Positions 26,908-37,181 are shown, counted from the first letter of the stretch. The stretch: DNA of 64,000 nt from CAZBSE01 sp964578625 (GCA_964578625.1 CAZODQ010000003.1:1-64000); one strand, 5' to 3'. The notes: generated by a model not told the origin, from the letters alone. Numbers and translations: made by a program.

Positions 26908-27641
26908 TTTTTTGATCCAATTTCTATTGCCTTTTTCAAATTGATTTTAGCTTTTTCATCATATAAAGCTTTGCCGATTATTATTCCGCTTATTCCCATA
27001 TTTTCTATTTCCTTTAAATGAACAATATCATCAAGACTGCCGATTCCTCCTGCTATTATGAAATCCAGCTTAGAGCTTTTTAAAATTCTTTTAAGAAGAC
27101 CTAAATTAATACCTTTAAGTGTACCATCTCTTGATATATCTGTGATTATTATTTCCTTTACACCTAAATTTTCTACTTTTGTTATCAGCTCAAATATATT
27201 GAATAAGGTCTTCTCCTGCCACCCATTTTTATAAATCACACCGCCTGCAGTATAATCCAGGCTTAAAATCACCCTTTTTTTATAATTCAAAATGCTCTTC
27301 TCCAGAAAATTCAAATCTTCTATAGCTTTGGTACCCAAAATAATTCTTTCGATACCGTTGTCCAAGACTCTTTCTATCGTTTTAAAATTTCTGATTCCTC
27401 CGCCATATTGTATATTTATATCCACTTTTTTCTTTATTTCGGATGCTACTTCCAAGTTCCTTACACTGCCTGTCCTGGCACCGTCCAGATCAACAATATG
27501 CAGCCATTCCGCTCCTGCTTCTTTCCATCTTCTTGCTGTGTCAACTGGATTATCGAAATACCTCTTTTCTGTATTAAATTTACCCCTTGTTAATCTTACG
27601 CAAGAACCCTTAATTAAATCTATTGCCGGTATTATAATCAC
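26904..27641 (-). CDS. hisA: ProFAR isomerase (phosphoribosylformimino-5-aminoimidazole carboxamide ribotide isomerase)
   Basis: A barrel of about 245 aa catalysing the Amadori-type isomerisation in histidine synthesis. It has PAIDLIKGSCVRL, QYGGGIRNFKT, SLDYTAGG and TDISRDGTLKG. I place the start at the GTG at 27641, which overlaps the hisH stop (GTGA) with AAAGGAAG upstream. An ATG at 27668 inside hisH would add nine non-conserved residues. Confidence 0.95.
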   Translation of the reverse strand: MIIIPAIDLIKGSCVRLTRGKFNTEKRYFDNPVDTARRWKEAGAEWLHIVDLDGARTGSVRNLEVASEIKKKVDINIQYGGGIRNFKTIERVLDNGIERIILGTKAIEDLNFLEKSILNYKKRVILSLDYTAGGVIYKNGWQEKTLFNIFELITKVENLGVKEIIITDISRDGTLKGINLGLLKRILKSSKLDFIIAGGIGSLDDIVHLKEIENMGISGIIIGKALYDEKAKINLKKAIEIGSKK

Positions 27642-28258
27642 TGCTTTTCTTCCTTTACCATATTCCAAAAATTCTCCAGCAGCCTCAAACCGCTGATACT
27701 GCTTTTTTCAGGGTGAAACTGAATGCCGTAAATATTATCCTGCTCAATACCTGCTACTATTTCAATACCGTAGTCTGTAACACTATTGATGATATCTTCA
27801 CTTTCCGGTATGGCATGGTAAGAATGAACAAAATAAAAATTTTCACCCTCTCTGATCCCATCTAATATCTTGCTGTCTTTCTTTAATACCTTCAATTGGT
27901 TCCAGCCCATATGCGGAACTTTGACAACAGGCGGTATTTTCTCAACAGATCCGCCTAATATACCCAGTCCTTTATTTTTACCATTTTCCATACTAGATTC
28001 AAAAAGCAGCTGCATTCCTAAACATATCCCTAAAAATATTTTTTTTGATATATTCTTTTCTATAACACCAATCAGTTTCAACTTTTCGAGATTCTTATAT
28101 GCATCCCTGTACGCACCTACGCCTGGCAGCACCAGTGCTCCGGCATTGTCTATAACAATGGCGCTGCTTGTCACCCTTGCATCCGCACCAATTCTTTTAA
28201 AAGCATTGCTGACACTGCTGATATTCCCCATATTATAGTCTATTATTGCAATATACAT
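27638..28258 (-). CDS. hisH: Imidazole glycerol phosphate synthase glutaminase subunit
   Basis: A class I glutamine amidotransferase of about 206 aa. The catalytic triad is visible as Cys in GICLGMQLL and His/Glu in IQFHPEKS, with VLPGVGAY at the oxyanion region. The ATG at 28258 is 6 nt from AGGAG and is preferred to an in-frame TTG at 28264. It is coupled to hisA by overlapping stop/start codons. Confidence 0.96.
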   Translation of the reverse strand: MYIAIIDYNMGNISSVSNAFKRIGADARVTSSAIVIDNAGALVLPGVGAYRDAYKNLEKLKLIGVIEKNISKKIFLGICLGMQLLFESSMENGKNKGLGILGGSVEKIPPVVKVPHMGWNQLKVLKKDSKILDGIREGENFYFVHSYHAIPESEDIINSVTDYGIEIVAGIEQDNIYGIQFHPEKSSISGLRLLENFWNMVKEEKQ

Positions 28259-28343
28259 ATCCAACTCCTATTATGTCTCAGGTCATAATTTTATATTTGA
28301 TTTATTATTAATTCTACTTAGACAAAAACAGCTGTCTTAAAGC

Positions 28344-28928
28344 TTATATTAAACCTTTAGTAGAAGGTATGGTTCCGGTTCCCGATATTCTGCTTGCATC
28401 GTGAAGCACAATACCAAAAGCTTTAAAAATCGCTTCTATAATATGATGAGAGTTTATCCCGGTGTTCTTATTTATGTGAAGATTTATAAAACTATTACTG
28501 ACCAAAGCTCTGAAAAAATCTTCCACTACTGCAGTTTCCATTCCCTCAAGTTTTTCATACTCTATATCAACATTATACCTTAGATAAGCTCTTCCACCTA
28601 TATCAATGGATACAGTTACCTCTGCCTCATCCATGGGCAGTAAAATATATCCAAATCTTTTAATTCCTCTCTTATCCTTTAGACATTCAAAAATGGCTTC
28701 CCCCAGACATATACCAACATCTTCTACCAGATGGTGACCATCCACATCTGCATTACCGGAAGCTCTGAGTTTCATATTAAAACTTCCATGCCTGGTAAAA
28801 CTTTCAAGAATATGATCGAAAAAAGGTATTGAAGTCTCTATATCTGCAGTTCCACTTCCATCAAGGTCAAAATCAATATTTATGTCAGTTTCCTTGGTTT
28901 TTCTTGTTATTTTTGCTTTCCTTTTCAT
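28344..28928 (-). CDS. hisB: Imidazoleglycerol-phosphate dehydratase
   Basis: A 194-aa single-domain HisB (no fused phosphatase), typical outside enterobacteria. Metal-binding repeats are visible: FFDHILESFTRHG, DGHHLVEDVGICLGEA, MDEAEV and NSHHIIEAIFKAFG. It removes water from imidazole glycerol phosphate. It is preceded by hisG (15 bp) and followed by hisH. Confidence 0.97.
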   Translation of the reverse strand: MKRKAKITRKTKETDINIDFDLDGSGTADIETSIPFFDHILESFTRHGSFNMKLRASGNADVDGHHLVEDVGICLGEAIFECLKDKRGIKRFGYILLPMDEAEVTVSIDIGGRAYLRYNVDIEYEKLEGMETAVVEDFFRALVSNSFINLHINKNTGINSHHIIEAIFKAFGIVLHDASRISGTGTIPSTKGLI

Positions 28929-28943
28929 TTTTACTTATTAATC

Positions 28944-29591
28944 TTACTTTATTACACTTTTTATTTTTTTTATAAAATCACTTATCTCATTGTATTTAGT
29001 CCTATAACTTGTAATATTTGCAACTACCCTGGCTGTAGAAATAAAAATCTCCTCCATTTCAACCAGATCATTTTCTTTAAGTGTTTTACCAGTAGAAGTC
29101 AGATCTAGTATTTCATCGGCAATTCCTAGAACCGGAGCTAACTCAACCGAACCATACAATTTTATTATTTCTACCTGTATGCCCTTCCGTTCAAAATATT
29201 TTTTTGCAATTTTAGGGTAACTTGTGGCAATCTTTATAGAACCGAAATTCTGATAATGATCTTTCACTTCCTCAATACAATTTTTTAGCGTAGCTAGAAT
29301 CATTCTACATTTCCCGCATTTCAAATCTATAAGTTCATATACATTACTTTCTTTCTCTACCAGGACATCTTTACCGGCAAAGCCGATATCACAAGTTCCA
29401 TACTCAACATATACAGGGACATCCATTGGACGGGAGATAATATACTGTATGGAATCATTTTCAGAGTATATAAAAAGTTTTCTATCCTTTCCTGCCAAAG
29501 GATCTGTATCATATCCTGCTTTTTTCAGTATCTCTATACACGGCTTAAATAAATATCCCTTTGGAATAGCGACTTTAATTTCTTTTTTCAT
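28944..29591 (-). CDS. hisG: ATP phosphoribosyltransferase, short form (HisG-S)
   Basis: A 215-aa catalytic subunit for the first step of histidine synthesis (ATP + PRPP). It has VAIPKGYLFKPC, the GFAGKDVLVE motif, and the PRPP-loop DLTSTGKTLKENDL. It ends soon after that loop, so it lacks the C-terminal regulatory domain of the long form. Short HisG needs HisZ, which is encoded immediately upstream. Confidence 0.96.
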   Translation of the reverse strand: MKKEIKVAIPKGYLFKPCIEILKKAGYDTDPLAGKDRKLFIYSENDSIQYIISRPMDVPVYVEYGTCDIGFAGKDVLVEKESNVYELIDLKCGKCRMILATLKNCIEEVKDHYQNFGSIKIATSYPKIAKKYFERKGIQVEIIKLYGSVELAPVLGIADEILDLTSTGKTLKENDLVEMEEIFISTARVVANITSYRTKYNEISDFIKKIKSVIK

Positions 29592-29592
29592 T

Positions 29593-30855
29593 TTAAAACT
29601 CTTTTATAAAATCATCTATTTTTTTAACTTTCTCGATATTTCTTTCAAAGTCAAATACTCTGGCATTTTTAAAGTTTTCTTCAACTACGACTACTAAATT
29701 ATAATTTTTTTCCTTTGCAAATTTTTTTATATCAGCTATCTTTTCAAAACATAATTCAACAATTATATCACTGCATCTTAATCTGCAGGCCATCTTTATT
29801 AATTCTATACTCTTTTTTTCATTCCTGCAGTTAAGTAAGATCTTAAAACTTTTTTTTATTTCCGATTTTCTTGCAGCTTTGTGAGCCAGATCGATATCCA
29901 GCGCAAAACCAGTTGCTGGAACATCCAACCCGAATTCCTTTATAAGCCTGTCGTATCTTCCTCCGCTGCCCAAGATGCTTCTTACGCCAGGACAATAAAC
30001 TTCAAATAAAAGTCCTGTATAATAATTAAAATCCCTTATAATACTAAAATCCGTTATAAGATAGCTTTCGTAACCCAGCTCCTTTAGATTTTTATATATC
30101 TTCTCTAAATAGCCAAGACTTTTAATTACTTTTGGCTCATTTATTTTTGAGATCAATTTAAATATTTTTTTAATGTCACTCTCCGGCTGCATTAATTTTA
30201 TAAAAATATCCGTCTTGTTCTTACTTCTTTTATTTAAAAAATTCTCCAGCTCTACAAAGTTCCTTGCAGTAATTACCTCCCTTATATACTCCTTTTCTGT
30301 TAAATCATATTTAAACCAGTCACATAAACCATCAATAAATTCTATGTGCCCAAGTCCAATTCTGTATTCCGGTATATTTATACTATTTAAGATATTTATT
30401 AATATAATAAGAATCTCCGTATCCGACATTACAGCATTAGATGAGCCTATAAATTCCAGGCCTGCCTGATTGCATATTCTCCTTATACCCTTCTGAATAT
30501 CAGATTGTCTAAAAGAGTCTGCAAAATAACAGAATCTTACAGGAAGCTGCTCCTTTTTTATTCTCATCCCTGTCAGTCTGGCTATGGGTATGGTCATATC
30601 ACTCCTGAGCGACACAAGACTTCCATCAATATCAAAAAAGTTAATCAGCTTATTTTTCCAATCCTTACCGACTCCTATGGAGATGTTTTCCGTATATTCA
30701 ATCACCGGTGTTTTGATTTCACCGTAGCCCCACTTCTTAAACTCATCACTGATTATCTTTTTTATATTATTTCTTTCTTCTGATTCAGACGGGAATATAT
30801 CCCTCAATCCATAGGGTAATTTTACTATCTTATTGCTTTTTTTATTTCCAAACAT
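29593..30855 (-). CDS. hisZ: ATP phosphoribosyltransferase regulatory subunit
   Basis: A 420-aa histidyl-tRNA-synthetase-like protein. It keeps the class II catalytic-core fold (LPYGLRDIFPSE, then SLRSDMTIPIAR as motif 2, and GGRYDRLIKEFG) but, paired with a short HisG one base downstream, is best read as HisZ, the regulatory subunit of the octameric transferase. A true HisRS would normally not sit here. It is the first gene of the histidine operon, which lacks hisC and hisD. Confidence 0.9.
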   Translation of the reverse strand: MFGNKKSNKIVKLPYGLRDIFPSESEERNNIKKIISDEFKKWGYGEIKTPVIEYTENISIGVGKDWKNKLINFFDIDGSLVSLRSDMTIPIARLTGMRIKKEQLPVRFCYFADSFRQSDIQKGIRRICNQAGLEFIGSSNAVMSDTEILIILINILNSINIPEYRIGLGHIEFIDGLCDWFKYDLTEKEYIREVITARNFVELENFLNKRSKNKTDIFIKLMQPESDIKKIFKLISKINEPKVIKSLGYLEKIYKNLKELGYESYLITDFSIIRDFNYYTGLLFEVYCPGVRSILGSGGRYDRLIKEFGLDVPATGFALDIDLAHKAARKSEIKKSFKILLNCRNEKKSIELIKMACRLRCSDIIVELCFEKIADIKKFAKEKNYNLVVVVEENFKNARVFDFERNIEKVKKIDDFIKEF

Positions 30856-30924
30856 ATTTCCCTCAGGTCAGTATATATAAAAAAAGTATTTTACCACACT
30901 ACTATAATTAAAAAAAAGTATATT

Positions 30925-32562
30925 TTAACAAGTTTCCTTTATTTTACTAAGTCTGTATTTTTCGCTTATAGGTCTAAGATGTTCATCTACGGCTAAATTC
31001 TTGCCTTCGATAAATATGGTTCTTATAGTACCTTTTGCCGCCTTTATTCCGCACAGGTGAGGTGCATCCAGTACACCTTTCTTTATTGCTCCCGAAATTA
31101 TAGCCGGGGATATTAAGGGATCACTGTATTTATTATCTTTATCCAGTTTTTTTATTTTTTCAATAATTAATTTTGCATCTCTAATTAATTCTTCTTTTCT
31201 CTTTTTTACTTTTCCGTCCAATTTCATATCGGGACAACCATATAAATAGTTTTCAATAACCTTTTCTGCTATTTTCACACTTTCTATGATATCTTCAGGT
31301 TTCGCAGCATGATCTGCTTCACAGTATGCTACTATATGCATGATATCAGGTTCAAGCTGCATCTGAAGTAGGGTCGAGGAGGCAAGTTGACCCTTACCCC
31401 TGTCAAAATCTGTCGGATAACTGTATAAACCTGTCCTGGTCTGCCTGAGTGTTTTAAAGTTATCATCGTGAAGAGACTCCACCAACTCAACCTTGGCTAT
31501 CATTTTTGCCAGATCCATTATAAATGATGATTCCCTGGGAGTATTAAACATATATTGTGAAACATAGACTTTCACTCCCATCATTTTAGCATTATAAGCC
31601 GCGAGATAAGCAGCAGCTACTGCTACGGAATCAGGGGAGTATCTTAAACTCCAATGATGCGATTCATTGACCTCAACCGGTATATTTCTTTCAGCATGCC
31701 ACTTCATTAACATCTGATTTTCATAAATCGACTGTTCTAATTTTCTCTTGCTTCTATTATCTAATTCGTTATACCAGCAAAGGGGAACAGCGCACCATGC
31801 GTTTTTAATATTTTTTAAAAGGACCTCTGCCATCTTTATAATATCATTCGTACCGCTGTAGCACCTGAGAAGAGGATAATTTCCTCTCCTTGATGCAAGA
31901 TAAAGACTTTTAAAATCTTTTTCGCTTCTAATAGGGACCCCTCCTGCTCCATCCTGCCCGGCTTTCATTTTACCGGGATGAAAAAAGAATTCCTGGGTAT
32001 TTTGATCAGGTCCAATAGATATTACATCAAGTGCTCCGCTGAGAGAAATCTTTTTTATTCCCTCCAATGTCTCTTTTAAAGTCGGTCTCCCGAAGTGGTG
32101 TCTTATTATAGGAAAAGGCTTGCGGTGTTTAATTCTTTCTAAAAGATTTTGCGGGAATACTCTACTATTAACCTTTACTTTCTTTTTATTTAAATAACTT
32201 TCAATTTCCTCTATGCTTTCTTCACCCGTAAAAATGATTTTAAAAATACTAAGTTTTTTTGCAACTTCAGCCACTGGTCTGGTGCATCCCAATATAAATT
32301 CTACTTTACCGCTTGATAATTTTTTTACGATTTTTTCCCTTAAATCTTTAAATACCTGAAAAGCACTTTCAGGAGAAAGACGGTAGCTTACAGCTATTAT
32401 ATCCGGATTATATTTTTCCAATTCTTCCTTTAATTTATCAATACTGACAGCAGATCCTAAAAACTTAATTTTATAACCGTGACTCTGGGCTAAATTTAAG
32501 AAATTTAATATTCCTGCAACATGGACACAGCTTCCTATGCAGGCACCTAAGATTTTTTTCAT
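30925..32562 (-). CDS. Fused glutamate-mutase-like B12 protein (MutS-like domain + MutE-like barrel)
   Basis: A 545-aa protein whose function I can only partly infer. Residues 1 to about 120 resemble the B12-binding subunit of glutamate mutase: ILGACIGSCVHVAG compares with VLGVIGSDCHAVG of MutS, keeping the cobalt-ligand His (H14) and G17 but with Cys in place of the Asp of DxHxxG. Residues about 150-480 resemble the MutE-type barrel (RCYSGTNDIIKMAEVL, SPDSVAVAAAYLAAYNAKMMGVKVYVSQ, and a final HIVAYCEADHAAKPEDII). The combination suggests an adenosylcobalamin-dependent carbon-skeleton mutase made as one chain. It is 10 bp downstream of an opine-dehydrogenase-like gene. Substrate unknown. Confidence 0.65.
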   Translation of the reverse strand: MKKILGACIGSCVHVAGILNFLNLAQSHGYKIKFLGSAVSIDKLKEELEKYNPDIIAVSYRLSPESAFQVFKDLREKIVKKLSSGKVEFILGCTRPVAEVAKKLSIFKIIFTGEESIEEIESYLNKKKVKVNSRVFPQNLLERIKHRKPFPIIRHHFGRPTLKETLEGIKKISLSGALDVISIGPDQNTQEFFFHPGKMKAGQDGAGGVPIRSEKDFKSLYLASRRGNYPLLRCYSGTNDIIKMAEVLLKNIKNAWCAVPLCWYNELDNRSKRKLEQSIYENQMLMKWHAERNIPVEVNESHHWSLRYSPDSVAVAAAYLAAYNAKMMGVKVYVSQYMFNTPRESSFIMDLAKMIAKVELVESLHDDNFKTLRQTRTGLYSYPTDFDRGKGQLASSTLLQMQLEPDIMHIVAYCEADHAAKPEDIIESVKIAEKVIENYLYGCPDMKLDGKVKKRKEELIRDAKLIIEKIKKLDKDNKYSDPLISPAIISGAIKKGVLDAPHLCGIKAAKGTIRTIFIEGKNLAVDEHLRPISEKYRLSKIKETC

Positions 32563-32572
32563 AAATCCACAC

Positions 32573-33667
32573 CTATTTCTTACCCTTTATCAATATATCT
32601 CTTATTTGTTCCAGATCTAAACCATTCAGTCCCAATCTTAAAAGATTTCTCCCTGTCTTTCTAAAATCCTTTCTGAATATGGAATTTGCAATATTAATAA
32701 GTGAGTCGATTACCTTTGTTTTCAAGCCAAATGCTTTTCCAAACTCTGAAATTGGTACCAGGCTCATGGGAATATCCTCGGTTATATATCTAATATTTGT
32801 GGTTCTTGGAGCCATTATCCCCACATATCCTGGATTGCTGTGTATAGCATCAAACAGATTATCCTCAACTACATTATAGGCCATAGATAGCCACTTAATT
32901 GCTGAATAAATATTTGCACATTTTAACTTTTTGGCAACCATTACCCTTTCCTTGTCCACAATTTCCATTATTTTTGCTACAGACTGGGTGACGCCTTCTA
33001 TATAAAATTGAAAATTTCCCAGCGTAGATTCGATCCTGCTCATATTCAGTATCGTAATAGCAGGGTGAAATACGGCACCTATATTATTGAAGCTGGTTTC
33101 AATAACACTTGCTGCAGGAATAAATTCCGGTAAAGCCTCATTTAATTTTCTTACCACTAATCCGGTCTTTCTAGCAGGTATAGCTGCAACCGGTATAGCT
33201 TGTTTTATTCTAAATATTTTTGCCGTAGCCGGGCCCATACCTCTGCTTGCATATATAAAAGTCTGAGCTTCAGCTACGGTAATATCTTTCTTATTGCCTT
33301 CTTCCCGTAAAGCATTTAAAAATTCCAGTGCCCCGCAGGTCCTTCCCGGATTTAGGATCACAATCTGATTTTCACTTAAGAAAGGAGCACACCTTTTTGC
33401 AATAGAAGCATGGCCGTATGCCGGCACAACTACCATTATTATATCCATTCCTTTAATAACTTTCTCTATATTGCTGGATATAATATTTAATTTACCAAAA
33501 CCCTTAACTTCTCCTTCCAGCTCAATTCCACGAAGCTTCCTTATTGGCAGAATTTTTGAAAACGTCCTGTTGTATAAATTAACTGTAAATCCTTTTATGG
33601 CTAGATGAGCCGCTATCGCTTTCCCTCCATGACCAGCTCCTATAACTGCGAATTTTAATTTATACAT
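32573..33667 (-). CDS. NAD/NADP octopine/nopaline dehydrogenase family protein
   Basis: A protein of about 364 aa with an N-terminal Rossmann fold (FAVIGAGHGGKAIAAHL) and the C-terminal helical domain of octopine/nopaline dehydrogenases (VFHPAITILNMSRIE, containing the family H-P and N). Such enzymes reversibly join an amino acid and a 2-oxo acid by reductive amination or act on related substrates. I chose the ATG at 33667 with AAAGGGG 6 nt upstream over an ATG at 33688. It is co-directional and 10 bp upstream of the B12-mutase-like gene, so the two probably act in one pathway. Confidence 0.8.
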   Translation of the reverse strand: MYKLKFAVIGAGHGGKAIAAHLAIKGFTVNLYNRTFSKILPIRKLRGIELEGEVKGFGKLNIISSNIEKVIKGMDIIMVVVPAYGHASIAKRCAPFLSENQIVILNPGRTCGALEFLNALREEGNKKDITVAEAQTFIYASRGMGPATAKIFRIKQAIPVAAIPARKTGLVVRKLNEALPEFIPAASVIETSFNNIGAVFHPAITILNMSRIESTLGNFQFYIEGVTQSVAKIMEIVDKERVMVAKKLKCANIYSAIKWLSMAYNVVEDNLFDAIHSNPGYVGIMAPRTTNIRYITEDIPMSLVPISEFGKAFGLKTKVIDSLINIANSIFRKDFRKTGRNLLRLGLNGLDLEQIRDILIKGKK

Positions 33668-33695
33668 AGAATCCCCTTTCGGTATCATTTTGTAT

Positions 33696-36600
33696 CTACA
33701 TTCTGTCCCAGTTAATTTTATCCTGAAAAATCTGTCTTAGATCTTCCTTTAGGGACTTATTAAAATTTATCCTGAAGTTGGATGACAGCTTATAAACCCT
33801 CTCTACATCCTTCCCATTCCCACCAGTCACTTTAAATTCTATCTCATCAAAACCTGGGTGCTTTTTTAATATATCATAAAATTTATTGATAAAATTTTCA
33901 TTCAAATCTTCTTTCCTTGCCGTAAAAACGACCTTTTCCCCTCCATCCCTTATAAGTTCGTTTTGGTCTTTGTTTATTTTTTTACCTTTTTCTAATTCTT
34001 TTATTTCATTAGCAATAATCTTAATCTGATCTTCCTTCTTATCTAATCTGCCTGTAACTTTTACAATTTTATCTTCGGCAATGACTTCTCGGTACTTTTC
34101 CATAACTTTTGGAAATACAATCACCTCTGTGCTATCACCAATATCCTCCAAATCTATAAAACACATCTGCTGGTCTCTTTTTGTAAATATAGTTTTTACT
34201 CTGGTTATAATACCACCAATAACCACAGCACTTTTATCCTCTACGTTTGCCAGGCTTTCCAAAGGAGTTATTCTGGAAAAGGATTCCTTATATTCAAATA
34301 AAGGGTGTCCCGAAATATAAAGGCCAAGCATTTCCTTTTCAAAATTCAACAACTCTTTTTTTGAAAATTCCTCAAACTGTTTATCCAAGCAATAAACTCC
34401 ATTTAATAATATTTTTTCACTATCGCTGCTGTTAACATCAAACAACGAGAACTGACCGATATCTCTATCCTTCCTGATCTTTAATGTTTCTTCTATGATC
34501 TTCTCAAAATTTTCCAGTAGGTACTTGCGGCTCTGGCCAAGAGAATCGAATGTACCGCTTTTTATAAGGCTCTCAATTGTTTTTTTGTTCAATACGCTGC
34601 TGTCAACTCTCTGGCAAAAATCTATAAAACTTTTAAATTTACCCCCATTCTTTCTTTCTTTTTCAATGCATTCAATCACATTTGTACCGACATTTTTTAT
34701 GGCTGAAAGACCAAACCTGATAGAATTCCCCGCTACAGTAAAATCTGTATAACTTCCATTAATGTCCGGTGGAAGAACCGTAATACCCATTCTTCTGGTT
34801 TCGTTGACATATTGAGCTACTTTTTCCTGGCTTCCCATTCTTATGCTTAGCAGTGCTGCCATAAATTCCACTGGATAATTTGCCTTTAGGTATGCAGTTT
34901 GATAAGAAATCATTGCATATGCCGTGCTATGTGATTTATTGAACCCATATTCAGCAAAATGATTCACAAGTTCGAATATTTTTAACGAAATCTTTTCATC
35001 TATTCCTTTTCTTACAGCACCCTCTATAAATTTGCTTTTCTGTTTTGAAAGTAAGTGTCTCTTTTTTTTACTAATAGCTCCCCTTAAAATGTCAGCCTCT
35101 GACATACTGAATCCTGCAAGTTCTGATGCTATTCCCATGACTTGCTCCTGATACAGTATGATCCCATAAGTACTCTCGAGAATTTTCTCAAGAGACGGAT
35201 GTAGATATTTTATTTCCTTTCTCCTGTTTTTATTCTCTACAAAATCACTCACCATCCCGCTTTGTAGAGGGCCTGGCCTATACAAGGCCAGGAGCGCTAT
35301 TAAGTCTTCAAACTTATTTGGTTTTAAATTTATTACCAGTTCCCTCATACCTGTACTTTCAAGCTGAAAAACTCCAAGGCATTCTCCCTCACTTAATATA
35401 TTAAATGTTTTTTCATCGTCCAAATTTATGTTATTAATATCTATGTCTATATTTTTAGTTTTCTTGATTAAGAATAAGGTCTTATCTATCAGTGAAAGTG
35501 TTTTCAGACCTAAAAAATCCATTTTTAAAAGCCCGATTTTCTGAATATCTTCCATTTTATATTGAGTTACGATAACACCCTCATTTCCCTTTTGGATAGG
35601 TGTGTAATTAAAAAGATCCTCGGAAGATATCACTACTCCTGCGGCATGGATTGAATCCTGTCTAGATATACCTTCAAGAGAAATTGCAGTATTGATTACT
35701 TCCCTTATTTTTTTATCATTTTCGTAAACTTCCCTCAAATCGGGGACCAGTTTTAATGAATTCCTAATAGTCACATTTAATTCTGCAGGTATCATTTTTG
35801 CTATCCTGTCTACTTCGGCATAAGGTACTTCCATTACTCTCCCTGCATCTCTTATAGCCTGTCTGGCCGCCATTGTTCCGAAAGTGATCAATTGAGCAAC
35901 CCTTCTTTCACCATATTTCTCAGTAACATATTTAATAACTTCGTCCCTTTTCTCATAACAAAAATCTATATCAATATCTGGCATACTTTTTCGTTCCTCA
36001 TTTAAAAATCTTTCAAATAAAAGGCCGTATTTCAATGGTTCGATATCGGTTATTCCCAACAAATAGGAGACTATACTTCCGGCCGCCGATCCTCTTCCAG
36101 GTCCTACCCTGATATTCTTACTCTTGGCAAACTTAACAAAGTCCCATACTATTAGAAAATATTCGGAAAACCCCATCTTCTTTATGACATCCAATTCCTT
36201 ATGTATTCTCTTATCTATATCCTCTGTTAAAGTATCATATCTTTTACTTACATTTTCATAACACGATTTTTTAAGATACTCATCTGCACTCAGGTTTTCA
36301 GGAACCTTGAATGATGGGATCAGGTTCATATTAAACTTTAGAATTACATTACACCTATCAGCAATCACCTCGGTGTTTTTAATGGCATCAGGGACTCCTT
36401 TAAAGAGTTCTTTCATCTGTTCATAACTTTTAAAATAATATTCTTCTGTAGGGAATCTCAAGCGGTCAGCTTCATTTATAGTAGACCCGGTCTGAATACA
36501 GAGAAGAGCATCATGAGCTTTGCTATCTTCCTTGTTTAAATAATGCACATCATTTGTAGCTACTACCGGAATATTATATTCATCGGATAGTTTTAACAAA

Positions 36601-37181
36601 GCCTCATCAACTTTCTTCTGTTCCGGTATACCCGAATCCTGAAGCTCAAGAAAAAAATTATCTCTTCCAAAAATATCTATATATTCTTCTACAGTTTTTT
36701 TCGCCTTTTCAATCTTATCCGCAATAATATATTTTGGAATCTCGCCGGCAATACATCCACTTAAAGCAATTATACCTTCACTTAAGCTTCTGAGCAGTTC
36801 TTTATCTACTCTGGGCCTGTAATAAAATCCTTCTAAAAATCCTAAGCTGACCATTCTCATTAAATTTTGATAGCCGCGGTTATTTTCAGCTAGCAATGTA
36901 AGATGATAAAAAGTCTCTCCGTTCTTTCCTCTTTCCAGCTGTTTGTCCCACCTGCTTTTTGGAGCCAGATATACTTCACAGCCGATTATAGGTTTAAGTC
37001 CCGCTTTTTTTGCCTGGGTATAAAATTCAATAATACCATACATGACTCCATGGTCTGTCAATGCCAAAGCGGGCATATTGTACTGGCAGGCTCTTTCTAT
37101 TAATTCATTTATTCTTGAAGCACCGTCTAATAAGGAATATTCACTGTGGACGTGCAAATGGATAAAATTATGTTTTCCCAT
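33696..37181 (-). CDS. dnaE: DNA polymerase III alpha subunit
   Basis: An 1161-aa replicative polymerase. The N-terminal PHP domain begins HLHVHSEYSLLDGASRI, the palm carries GRGSAAGSIVSYLLGI and the catalytic PDIDIDF, and the finger/tau region has the FNKSHSTAYAMISYQTAYLK segment (split from a longer run). The C-terminal OB fold is near residue 985-1060 (VVIGGIITRVKTIFTKR). Length matches DnaE1. It is the gene upstream of the opine-dehydrogenase/B12 pair, with a small gap. Confidence 0.97.
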   Translation of the reverse strand: MGKHNFIHLHVHSEYSLLDGASRINELIERACQYNMPALALTDHGVMYGIIEFYTQAKKAGLKPIIGCEVYLAPKSRWDKQLERGKNGETFYHLTLLAENNRGYQNLMRMVSLGFLEGFYYRPRVDKELLRSLSEGIIALSGCIAGEIPKYIIADKIEKAKKTVEEYIDIFGRDNFFLELQDSGIPEQKKVDEALLKLSDEYNIPVVATNDVHYLNKEDSKAHDALLCIQTGSTINEADRLRFPTEEYYFKSYEQMKELFKGVPDAIKNTEVIADRCNVILKFNMNLIPSFKVPENLSADEYLKKSCYENVSKRYDTLTEDIDKRIHKELDVIKKMGFSEYFLIVWDFVKFAKSKNIRVGPGRGSAAGSIVSYLLGITDIEPLKYGLLFERFLNEERKSMPDIDIDFCYEKRDEVIKYVTEKYGERRVAQLITFGTMAARQAIRDAGRVMEVPYAEVDRIAKMIPAELNVTIRNSLKLVPDLREVYENDKKIREVINTAISLEGISRQDSIHAAGVVISSEDLFNYTPIQKGNEGVIVTQYKMEDIQKIGLLKMDFLGLKTLSLIDKTLFLIKKTKNIDIDINNINLDDEKTFNILSEGECLGVFQLESTGMRELVINLKPNKFEDLIALLALYRPGPLQSGMVSDFVENKNRRKEIKYLHPSLEKILESTYGIILYQEQVMGIASELAGFSMSEADILRGAISKKKRHLLSKQKSKFIEGAVRKGIDEKISLKIFELVNHFAEYGFNKSHSTAYAMISYQTAYLKANYPVEFMAALLSIRMGSQEKVAQYVNETRRMGITVLPPDINGSYTDFTVAGNSIRFGLSAIKNVGTNVIECIEKERKNGGKFKSFIDFCQRVDSSVLNKKTIESLIKSGTFDSLGQSRKYLLENFEKIIEETLKIRKDRDIGQFSLFDVNSSDSEKILLNGVYCLDKQFEEFSKKELLNFEKEMLGLYISGHPLFEYKESFSRITPLESLANVEDKSAVVIGGIITRVKTIFTKRDQQMCFIDLEDIGDSTEVIVFPKVMEKYREVIAEDKIVKVTGRLDKKEDQIKIIANEIKELEKGKKINKDQNELIRDGGEKVVFTARKEDLNENFINKFYDILKKHPGFDEIEFKVTGGNGKDVERVYKLSSNFRINFNKSLKEDLRQIFQDKINWDRM

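Noticed and set aside
29593..30855. Histidyl-tRNA synthetase
   Set aside because: The adjacent short HisG and the operon position fit HisZ better; a HisRS gene would be expected elsewhere.
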